DNA of 64,000 nt, taken from assembly GCA_033064195.1 (NCBI GenBank), contig JARBJD010000045.1, positions 1-64,000 on the forward strand, given 5' to 3'. Under the pieces are notes generated by a model. That model did no database searches. It was given only the letters and a program-made list of their open reading frames with translations, and was not told the origin of the DNA. Source of the DNA: Blattamonas nauphoetae. Taxonomy: Eukaryota; Preaxostyla; Oxymonadida. The translations under genes and the position numbers were made by a program. Below, in pieces: positions 52,419-61,678 of the stretch (its first letter is position 1; every line of letters starts with the position of its first letter).

Positions 52419-52755
52419 CTCCACAAAACCGGCTAAAATATACAAAACCGGTTTTATTCATTATAAGGTCATTTTTCACAATATAATGCAAGAATTGTCA
52501 TTTCAGAACTCTTAGAAACATGGTAACGGTAGTTTGATGAGAGAGAATATCATCAAAATCGCAAAAAAAACATGAGAAAGTTACCAAAGAATGGGGAAAA
52601 TGCCTTCTTTTCGTCACTTCTTGGTTTTTGAAAAAACGCTAGGTATATTTGAAATGGTGTACTATGTGACGTGGTAATAGATAATCGAGAAATTTTGGAT
52701 GAAACGTCGTATTTTGATTTTAGCCGGTTTAATAAATAAAACCGGTTTTGTGGAG
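52419..52755. mobile_element. 337-bp MITE-like element with ACCGG-rich ends
   Basis: The ends CTCCACAAAACCGG form a perfect 14-bp inverted repeat. Behind it each end carries two motifs, ACCGGCTAAAAT and ACCGGTTTTAT, but in opposite order at the two ends. It has no coding capacity and is strongly A/T-rich. No convincing target duplication is seen (flanks ATAGTCC and TGTCTATG). It abuts the 3' end of family copy G. Confidence 0.65.
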
Positions 52756-52782
52756 TGTCTATGACGCCAGAGTCGACAACGA

Positions 52783-53451
52783 TCACAAACAAACAGTGTT
52801 TGTTGTCCAAAAGAAGCTAAAAATAGTTCGAGACGATCTCTGGTTTCTGTCTGTGTCTACTCCTGTTCTGGAAGGTTCATGCCGAGCTGGTTGTTCCATT
52901 CGATTGATTTGGCAACAATATGTCTTCCGTATCCTTTTTTGTCGTTTTGCAGCTTCTGTAAAGGAAAGAGACTGTGGATTGAGAGTGATGATGATTCGAC
53001 GGATCAGATCAGTTTTAACGAGGGCATGTCGAATGTCACCATCAACAATCTCTACCAGTCCTTTGAGCATATCCATCGTTCCTTTCACAATCAGCGGTTT
53101 GGATGAAGAAAGGAGCACAGTGATCGAAGCCAAGAAGCTTGTCAATTTGTGGTTAGATGGTGATCGAGATGAGAAACCAAAGAAGTCGTGGGCATCGTCA
53201 CAATGGAAACGCCCGATCTGATGAAGAAGAATCACAGCTTTCTTTTCAGAAGTATCATCTAAATTATAGCCGTCCTTCAATAGAGCCACCAACGATCGAA
53301 AGAAGTTCATTTTGACCCATGGATATGCGTTTGGGTTGCCATCCCAATTCATGAATGCTGAATGGTCAACCGATGATAAAAGACTAATGAAGGATATACC
53401 ATTGTTGGAACGTTCGTCTGAGACGGTTGATGGAGATAAACAATCACTCAT
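52783..53451 (-). pseudogene. ~355-aa family, copy G, internal deletion
   Basis: The start at 53451 (MSDCLSPSTVSDERSNNG) leads through FMNWDGNPN, LVALLKDGYNLDDTSEKKAV, LASITVLLSSSKPL and LVKTDLIRRIIITLNPQSLS, up to LSFTEA. There it jumps directly to the extreme 3' end of the family (GGAACAACCAGCTCGGCATG), out of frame. About 0.5 kb of the middle is missing. It is the most divergent N-terminal half in the window, so it belongs to a separate subfamily. Confidence 0.7.
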
Positions 53452-53855
53452 TTCTTGACGGAATTGAAGGAGTATAAAGTATGGGTTGATGATGGAATCA
53501 TCAGAATTAAAGATCCATGTCCTCAAACCGAGTTTATGAAATGACATCACAAAGAGAAAGTCAGACGATCAGATGCTGAAAATTCGATATGGCTGGAAAT
53601 CATCACAACTCTTTGAAGCGGCCATCATCGTCGAATTCAATGTCAGTCAGACTTCAAACGATGGACACAGATCTGTGCATGGTTCTCTATTTGGATGAAG
53701 ATGGCGAAATCATTTGACGGATTCTTATTCCGTGGTTGTTCTTTTCTCCGCTGCTGTGATGATCCATTTGTCTCACACCACTTCCTGTGAAACTTGACGA
53801 AAAATTGGACAGTGTGGATCATCTGGAACGGATATCTCGGAATGCAAAGACATTT

Positions 53856-56010
53856 GGGCAAAAATTTGGTGATTTAGACACTTTGGGTTGATCATGTCAT
53901 CTTCCGCTTTTTATCTCAAGACAGCATCCGAGAAGAGTAAAATGGCCGCACGTCTGTTTGACGCGGCTGCCCAGATCTCCGGAGGGTGTCCGGACGCCCT
54001 ACTGGAATATACCGTTCTGAGCTCAAAACGTGGACAACACATCCGTATTAATCTGGAACTGGAACTCAACGGTGTGTCAACAAACTTTTGTTACTTTCAT
54101 CTTCACAGGGAAGTATTCAAAGCTGTTAAAATCTCTTGGATTGATCTACGCCAGCCTAGCAAAACGTGCACAAATTCTCCTCCTATCCGCACTAGCATCG
54201 ATTGTTTCGTTGTCAGCATTGATCGGAGCTGGATTCGAAATTACTAGAAGTGATTTAAAGAACTCATACCGTATGAAACCAAGATGTGGCCAAAGCATCG
54301 AAAAAGTTGGAACAAATTCAAGAAATCAACGTCTCCCATCAGTTTCGGAAAGGATATTACTTTGGAAGTGGCTTCAGGATCACACCACTGAGACATGTAA
54401 TTCTCAAAAATTAAAAAACAAACCTGACTTCGATGAATCTCTTGTTATTGATCGTCTGAACCAAGATCAGGATCACAACCCCGGCAATCGACAAGCGTAC
54501 CTTCTCGAGTGGACCTGGGAACATCGTATATATTGTGGAACTCTCAAAGATCTCTTTCATCAATTTGCCAAAGATTACCCAACCATAAAAATTTCTTTGA
54601 CAACGTTCCGCAAAACTTGTCGATCTCTGACGCGATCAAAAAGAAGAACCGACGTCTGTAATAGATGTGCTCGTCTAGAGCAAGTCAACCGCGAGATTGC
54701 ATCTCTAAATCAAAAATCAGAAACGATCCCACATTCACTTCTTTCTGAGCAAACAACTTTACAAATGCATATTCAACACGCCGCTTTACAACGAAAAACA
54801 TTCAATACTCAGATATCAGAATTGGAAATGGGCACTGCTATTGTCATATATGATTATAAGGAAAATTGGAAGGTCTCAATTACAAAGGACCAAGCCTCGC
54901 ATCAATTCTACAACAATCAACAGATCTCTCATTTATGTTTTACTGTACTAACTGTAGATTCAACAGGGACCCGAATCAAACGATATTTTCACGCGTTTTC
55001 GGAGTGCACGACACATGATGCACGCTTCACGACATACTGCCTATTACAACTCCGTTATATTCGACTCTTCAAACAATTCCACACAATTCACTTTTGGTCT
55101 GATTGTGGCCCCCATTTTCGTAATCGTGTCAACATATATAATTGTCTCTTTCGACAACCCTTTCCTTCTCTATATCAGAAGACAACAATCAATTTTTTCC
55201 ACGAAGGACACGGAAAGAATTTATGTGATGCAGCTTTTGGGACATTAGTACAATCCGTTCGCGACAGAATCCATGAAAGGAATATTCTAAACATAACTGA
55301 CCTCACGAATTTTTTTAAGCTTGAACGAGCCCATGGACACATCCAATCGAACCATTTCTTCGACATCGTTACCATACCGGAATCTCAGTCTCTTCCATCA
55401 GTCTCCATCTCAAAGATCAAAGACTTTCTTTCACTTCAATTCGTCAGCGGTCAACTCCGAGCCTATTATATTCTAGATGGCAACACAGACAATTATGTCA
55501 CCATCCCCTTCTCCTTTGAACAGACAACCTTCAGTTCACCTCTTCAATACTACACGGAGAAACCTTCTGTACATCTCTCCAAATCCAGTTCCGAATCAAC
55601 CAATCGGATAAAAAGACGAGCCAATTCTATCAAAATGAAAAATCGACCAGGCACAGCTTGTTCATCTGACAATTCCCGTCAAAACCAAGTCGTCGCATCC
55701 CGACCAGCTCCGCATCTCCACAGCACCATCAATCGATCATCAAACTGCGTTCTACCGCTTCCATTTGATCAACTTCTCATCCTAGGATTCCAAAAAGGGA
55801 AAGATAAGGAAAACAAGGTTCCAGAAACAGATAATCAACGCCTGTCACAACCATCTCTATTTCCTCTCATGCAGTCCAACACCGTCGTCAAGAAGACACA
55901 CATGTAGATTCCACAAATTTATCATTTCATCTCACTGGTTTTTTTTGATTGACAATTTCTCCGATAATTCCAGAAAAGAAACTACTGTCTAAATCGTCAA
56001 ATTTTTGCCC
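53856..56010. mobile_element. Apparently complete DNA transposon, ATTT target, 2155 bp
   Basis: The ends are GGGCAAAAATTTG..GATTTAGACA, a 25-bp terminal inverted repeat with two mismatches, flanked by ATTT on both sides (53852-53855 and 56011-56014). Inside is one plus-strand gene of 658 codons with a small intron and no lesions. The element therefore looks autonomous and recent. Its superfamily is not clear. The GGGC termini and ATTT duplication are shared with the 860-bp element in family copy A, which may be mobilised by a related enzyme. Confidence 0.85.
53894..55907 (+). CDS. Transposase-like protein, 658 aa, one intron
   Basis: Exons 53894-54071 and 54109-55907 flank a 37-nt GT-AG intron that joins ...RINLELELNG to KYSKLLKSLGLIYASLAKRA. 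The N-terminal third is helical (LLLSALASIVSLSALIGAGF). The middle has a KxRTDVCNRCARLEQ cysteine pair, then a predicted RNase H-like core with acidic positions in AIVIYDYKENW and HFWSDCGPHFRN, followed by FFHEGHGKNLCDAAFGTLV. The SDxxxxFxN and HGKxxxD pair recurs in uncharacterised eukaryotic transposase-derived proteins. The C-terminal 150 residues are polar. Which residues complete a DDE/D triad is not certain. Its position between terminal repeats is the best evidence for its role. Confidence 0.7.
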
Positions 56011-56188
56011 ATTTTGAAATCCAATCATCGATCTCACCCATTGACAGCACGTTTAGTGAGGATCGCGTGAAGTCTCACAAACGGAGCCGAAACTACAAAG
56101 ATTGAATGAATGCTCATCCACATACTCTTGATTGCTTTTGTTTACTGTAATATTACACGATGGTGAAGTTCGGTACTCTCTGTTAAAA

Positions 56189-58458
56189 ATGTTACGAGTT
56201 GGATCCTTGAACGTTGAAATGTCTGAAGTTGACCAGAAGGTATTCCATGTTTGGATCAGTCAGTTGGCGGTGATTTCCTTTCCTTTCATATCTTTTTTGA
56301 TTTCCACTCTCTTCTGCATGGCTTCTTTGTTGAGTCACGAACATTCATTGTCATTTCCTCCTTCTCACAAATTGAACCCCCCTCTCCTTCATTCTTCACA
56401 GAACTCTTCCTCGATTGAATCGGTGCTGGGGGAATTGACAAGATCCGAATCGAATGCATCAGTGATTGTGAACACAGCCGGTTGGAATCAACTTCCGCTC
56501 CTGCTTTGGGGTTTGGACGGAACAGACGAAACCACGATAATCCAACTTCTGAGTGAGATCTCGCGAATTCTGACATTGGTTGCGGAAGCTGAGGTTCCTC
56601 TGGCGAGCAAACGACTCCTCCACTCCTCCCTCTCCGCCCTCCTTCGGATCCCCACTCTCCCCAAGAAGGGACGCCTTCCCATCAAACACTCACTCACAAC
56701 ACTGGAATCTCTTCCCGATGGGCCTCTTGTTCTTTTGGTGACAGATGAGGTTCGGTCGATGGAACTTGCACTTTCCAGACTCGAACGACAAGCTTCAGAA
56801 CTGACGCACCAAAATCAGAATCTTGAAATGGAAATTGAAGATCTGAGGAAGGTCGAGGAACAGAAAGAGCAGGCCGAGAGAGACAACGAGAAGCTGTTGG
56901 ATGTTCTGAAGAGGACTCTGAAAGCACTTGGAGAGTCGAGAGAAGAGAAGGAGAAGAGCGAGAGGGCGAAGAGAGAGATGGTCGAGCAGATGGAGGAGAT
57001 GAGGATCCTGATGAGAAAAGAAGTGAACGGGACTGAATTCCTCATCCACGCGGATTCGCTTTCCGATGTCGACGAAAGATTGTCCGACATGGCACAGCAG
57101 AGAAAGGAACTCGAAACGCCCAATCACGATATGCTCCAGAATGATGAGCAGGCATTTGTCATCTGTCCCACTGACCTCAGCTTTCAGAGACCTCAGCTTT
57201 TTACCACAGTTGAATAGTGAGCACGGTCGGCTGCAGAGAAAAACAGCAACTTTCAAAAAATGAAAGTTAGAAAAGATCGACCTCCGAAACAAAAGGGTAG
57301 AGATCGCTATTTAAGAGGTGTTTCTATTTGAACAGACACTCTAGAAGCGCTGGGAGCATTGAATATCAGCAAGATTGTGTTGGATTCCTGGTATTTTGAA
57401 TGATTCTTAGAAAAATTGATCCTCCGAAATAGGAGTCTGACCTCAGCCCCAAAAAAGGGAGCTGAGGTCAACGGACCTCAGAACATGCCTGTTCGACCTC
57501 AGCTAGCAAACGTCTGATGATGAGGAACGCAGACGAGAAAGAGCAGACATGACTGCGACGATTGAACAGGCGAGAACAGCATTGACTGCAGCAGAAGAGC
57601 GACTTGGCTGTCTCGAAGCGGAGTTGGCAGCTGAACAAAAAGAGAAAAGAAGGATCGAAGAAAGGGTGGAGTTGATGGAAGAGACAAACGGAAGACTTGA
57701 TGAAGAGAATCGAAGACTGAAAGAGGAGAAGAAGACGACGGAGAGGGAACGAGACGAGATGGCTGAGCGAGAGAGACGAGAACAAGATCAAGTCAAGCAA
57801 GAACGGAGGAAGCGAGTGAAAGCAGAAAGAGAGAAGAAGACAGCCGACACTGAGCGAGCAAGGATGGAGGAAGAGATGAGGAAAGCTGAACAAGAAAGAG
57901 GGAAGATGGAAGAGGAGAAGAAGAAAATAGAACAAGAAAAAGTCAAGATTGAAGAAAAGAAGAGAAGAGCTGAAGAGAGGATCAGAAGTGCTGAGGAGAG
58001 GGCTAAGAAAGCTGAGGAACTTCAGGGACAAGCAGAGAACGAGAAAACGAAACGATCAGATGAAGTGAAGAAGATGGAGAAAGATCTTGGAGAAGTTCGA
58101 GAAGGGATGGCGAAGAGTGAGCGAGAGAAGAGGGAGATTTCAGAGAAGATGGATCGGATGAGAATGATGATGCCAACTGCGTGGGTTGGAACTGAATCTC
58201 TTCAAACACTCGACACAACTGTTCACTCACTCACTCCAACCACTCTCACGCAAATCATCAAACTTGAAGCGAGGTGCTGGAGAACAGCATTTACACCTCC
58301 GATGGACGAGGGAGAGTGGGAACTCAAAATTAAAGCAAGTCGAAACACTTTCTCAAATCTGAGTGTGTTCTTCTCTCTTCTCTATCTTTTCAGTGCTTGG
58401 TTTCCTGGGAACGACTATATCTCATCAAGCATTCCGTCTATATCTCATCAAGTTTTGA
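56189..58458 (+). pseudogene. Armadillo-like + coiled-coil protein, SPRY-like tail truncated
   Basis: The start is taken as the ATG at 56189. An intron at 56270-56401 (132 nt) joins ISQLA to NSSSIESVLGEL. A helical, armadillo-like part follows (WNQLPLLLWGLDGTDETTII) and then a long coiled coil. Between the coiled-coil halves, 57160-57515 is non-coding with stops and repeated GACCTCAGC motifs, either an insertion or a large intron. The second coiled coil (KEKRRIEERVELMEETNGRL onward) leads to WVGTESLQTLDTTVHSLTPT and WRTAFTPPMDEGEWELKIKA. A 31-nt intron (58363-58393) leads into MLGFLG. The rest of the expected tail domain is missing: the frame ends at 58458 just inside an inverted duplication. 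Confidence 0.65.
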
Positions 58459-58634
58459 TCAGACCTTTACTATGTCACTTAATACTTTTTTTCAACATCA
58501 GAGATTCATTGTTAGAGACTAATCACATCCTTATTATCTTCATCTCAGTATATTTCTCGTTTTATTCGATTCTTTGATGCAAAGCATTTCCTTCTGTAGT
58601 TTCAAACCCAAAACGTTGATCAAGCCATTGATTA
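58437..58634 (+). repeat. Left arm of a diverged inverted duplication
   Basis: It matches the reverse complement of 60214-60412. It includes an intron end (...TTCTGTAG) and an exon start reading FQTQNVDQAIDYFFPHPSL. The arms differ by substitutions and small indels, so this duplication is older than the perfect one at 35.4-36.0 kb. The truncated coiled-coil gene ends at its outer edge. Confidence 0.75.
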
Positions 58635-59233
58635 TTTTTTTCCTCATCCTAGCTTGATCCAACGAAAATGAAGTGTCAACAGAGCTGAGTCCGTCGGTTC
58701 TGCAATCTCGTCCAAAGTGTTTGGTTGGGGGAGAGAAACCAGGATCGAGCGTCGCCCCCAATCTGTCCTGCCTTCCCCTTTGTACACCTCGAACAACCCG
58801 TCGTCGTCGCTGCAATCGGACTGGTCAGCGTCGGACGATTGGAGAGTGTTCGTGTTCTTCTCTTTCCTTTCTTCTTCCACTGTCCCGTTCCTTCCATCGT
58901 GTTCGATTGGCCAACACTACACTAACTCCTCTGTTCTTGTGAGTCCGTCGTCATACCAATTCTGATTGTTCATTCCACCACATCCTCAGCTTGTCCTGTT
59001 CTTTCTTCTCTCCCTGCTTTTCAGTCCATTCCGCCAGATTCCTCATTTCGTCTGAAGAGAACGAGGAAGAGATGGAGGGAGAAGGAAGAAAGAGTGATAG
59101 CAGAGAGGAATCGAGAGAAGAACGAAGACATGAAGGAAGAACAAGAACGAGAGCATCTCCAAACCAGTCATCAACTGCTTCGAGAACCACATCATCACCT
59201 GAGCGTCCTGAATCTCCTTCTCCAATCGCCCAA
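58635..59233. other. No gene recognised
   Basis: Overlapping Ser/Arg-rich frames occur on both strands without supporting motifs. A plus frame at about 59035-59180 (SEENEEEMEGEGRKSDSREE) is polar low-complexity and could be coding, but has no recognised context. Confidence 0.35.
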
Positions 59234-60240
59234 TCACCTGCTCTCCCTCCCTCTCCACAACAACCCTCTCCGCTCTGGCATCTCCATCTCCCAACGCTGT
59301 CTTTCCTCATTTATCACACTCGTCAATGTCACTTCCTTCTTCCGAACCCAGACATTCCCATCCACCAAACGAGATGTCTGCACAGGTTCAACGAGCTTGT
59401 TCTCCTTCACTTCCGCTTTCTCCTCTCCCTCTGCCAATCCTCCTTTCCTTCCCGCCTTCTCCAAGTCTGCGATCCTCGGAGTGCGTGGTCGGGCTGATCC
59501 AGCACTCCCTCTTCCCGTGTTCATCATTCGTCTCTTCTGAACCTCAACACTTCCCTCCTCCATCAACCCTGTCCCCTTCTTCCGTGTCATTCGCGTGAAC
59601 TCCTTTCTTCGTTTTGGCTTCACAGATCGTGTGAGGAGATGATGTTGACTCCTGTTTCGGATGTTCCGATTCTCTTTCAGCACTGACAGCTCGTCCTGTC
59701 GCTTCTTGTTCTCGTATTGTTTGTTAACGCACCACTCAACTTGATGCGAACGAGGATGGGCGAGCTTTGAAGTTGATCGGGAGAAGAGGGATGGTGGGAG
59801 AAGCTGGGGCAGAAGGGGATTCTGTCTCCCATCCATTTCTTCACCTTTCTCTTCTGCTTCTTTCTCAACGGCTTCAGTCTTGCCGTCCTCGTTCTCGTCG
59901 TCCTGCTTCGCCCATACCACAAAACTCAACTTACTCTTCTTCCTTCTCAAGTCAAACTCCATCTCCGACTCCACTTTTCGCTTTCTCTCTTCCTCGTCTG
60001 ACTTTTCTCTTTCAGAAGCCACGTGCACATCCACAACTTGCTCTGAAAATGCCAGCTTCGCGTGATGAAAGCCTCGTGTTGGGGTGAGCGGCGAAGTCGG
60101 AGGGAAGAGCTTGGCACTGTTCGTCGAACTGTGCGTCTGAGCGAGGGGAGACGATGAGACAAGATGATCCGAAGAGAGATCCTGTGAGTTGTGGAGAGCG
60201 GGATGAAAGAAACAATCAATGGCTTGATCAACGCATTGTG
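59234..60240 (-). CDS. Lys/Glu-rich hypothetical protein, start unresolved
   Basis: The minus-strand frame is open for 338 codons. It begins just inside the right arm of the inverted duplication with FQTQCVDQAIDCFFHPALHN, a segment also found in the left arm. It continues through a mixed polar body (RGFHHAKLAFSEQVVDVHVA), a Glu/Lys-rich middle (EREKSDEEERKRKVESEMEF) and a basic end (VKPKRRKEFTRMTRKKGTGL). There is no ATG at the start; an acceptor-like sequence just upstream suggests this is an internal or last exon. No domain is recognised. It ends at a TGA at 59234. Confidence 0.45.
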
Positions 60241-60412
60241 TTTGAAACAACAGAAGTGAGATTATTGCACCAAAAATATCGAAAATTGAGAGAAATAGAC
60301 TGGAATGAAAAGAAGAATGATGTGTTGAGTCGGAAAAAGAGCGGCATCAGAAAAGTGGAAAAGACAATTAAGGGACATAGTAAAAGTCTGATCAACACTT
60401 GATGAGATATTA
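60214..60412 (-). repeat. Right arm of a diverged inverted duplication
   Basis: Reverse complement of the left arm 58437-58634. It supplies the acceptor and first codons of the minus-strand frame ending at 59234. The 1.6-kb interval between the arms contains no recognised transposon gene. Confidence 0.75.
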
Positions 60413-61327
60413 ATGAAAATTCTTGAACAGGACTGGAGAAATTTTGGCATGTTAATTGGATTGGACGGTGCCAGCGTTGGACTGGACAATTGACTTCGAT
60501 TGGATATTCAATTTTGATCCTGTTCATTTTACTCTCATTCCATATATTGGTTTCCTTTCACTTGAAAATGAGAATAGTCTCTTGAAAATCAGCGAAATGG
60601 TGAGAATCCGATGATACTCTTCTTCTAGTGACGAGTTGCTTGATCCACCCACCATTGGACGTCATTGGATGTCATTGGACATTTCGCTGATACTTTTGTT
60701 CTGATGTCTTCTCAATTAGTGCATACCGTTTTTGTAGTTTTCAAAGAGTCGGCAAAAATGGACTGTCCGATTGGACATCCAGTCCTGGACGTCCAATCCA
60801 CATCTATAAAGGGTCACAGTTGCTTCTCCATTTCGATGTTGGTGTGATATTACCACCCATCTCTCACTTTTTTGATTAGTCTTAGACCTCATCACTTTGT
60901 TTGAGCGAGGTAGTGCCTTCATCTCTGCATTTTGCTGCCCCTGGATGTGTCCAAACTCAGAACAGTTTGAGTCGCCGTTGATAGTGTTTTCTCTCTTTAT
61001 TTTCAATTTCTAGCCACTTCCTTCACTTTTTCTCTCCATCTCTTGCAGGAACAGGGTGCTCATTCATCCACAAGCGAAAAGTCAACACGATCGAACTGTC
61101 GGACGTCTTCTCCTCTGAGAAGAAATGAACAACTGTCATCGAATTGGTAGAAAATGGACTCAGAGTATTTTCAAAGGGAACCTCCAAGACGACGGGCATA
61201 TTGTTCCCCAATATGCACTAGGATGGGAGATCTGTTGCCATCGGTTTGAATCTCTTGCTTATTCATTTTTTGACATTTTTCATCGTATTTGACCCTCCTC
61301 ATTCATATCTTCACATTCGACATATAG
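60413..61327. other. Repeat-like sequence with GGAC motifs; no gene recognised
   Basis: 60455-60500 and 60650-60805 contain clustered GGATTGGACG, ATTGGAC and CTGGAC motifs in both orientations. The outermost GGATTGGACG copies (60461 and, inverted, near 60795) could be terminal repeats of a ~340-bp element, but no target duplication is seen. A TATAAAGG box lies at about 60810. A minus frame at 61023-61211 (VVLEVPFENTLSPFSTNSMT) looks protein-like but is isolated. A similar CTGGACATTGG cluster lies at 62630-62650. Confidence 0.35.
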
Positions 61328-61678
61328 ATCGGGAGTTAAGGGGAGATTTGAGCAGATCGCGAAACAGGCCGAGGCGAAGAGGCAAGAATCAGAGGAGATG
61401 GTAGCTAGGAATATGGAATCAGATGATGAGAAGAAAGATTCGAAGACAGTTGTGATTCCAAAGGAAGTGAAGTCTCCAGAACCCAGCCAGAACAAGATTG
61501 AACAAGAACACACTGTTGCACTTGTTGTAACTCTAACTGATCAAACGATGGCCGAATCAATCGGTGAAGAAAATAAGGAATCAACAAAACAAGTCGAGAA
61601 GAAAGAAGAACCGAAAGTTCAGGACAATGAAATACTTTGCGAAAACAATGGAAGAGAAGAATTTATCATCGATACAAG
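61328..61678 (+). CDS. Exon of a charged hypothetical protein
   Basis: Preceded by an acceptor (...CGACATATAG) and followed by a donor-like GTTTGT, the frame reads SGVKGRFEQIAKQAEAKRQE, then ESDDEKKDSKTVVIPKEVKS and, at the end, EENKESTKQVEKKEEPKVQD. The first block is helical and basic/acidic; the rest is Glu/Lys-rich and probably disordered. A further exon may start after the AG at about 61804. Neither the first exon nor the gene ends were found. No family is assigned. Confidence 0.45.

Noticed and set aside
60455-60805. Inverted-repeat element bounded by GGATTGGACG motifs
   Set aside because: The ends match for only about 10-12 bases with indels and there is no target duplication, so it is left as repeat-like sequence.
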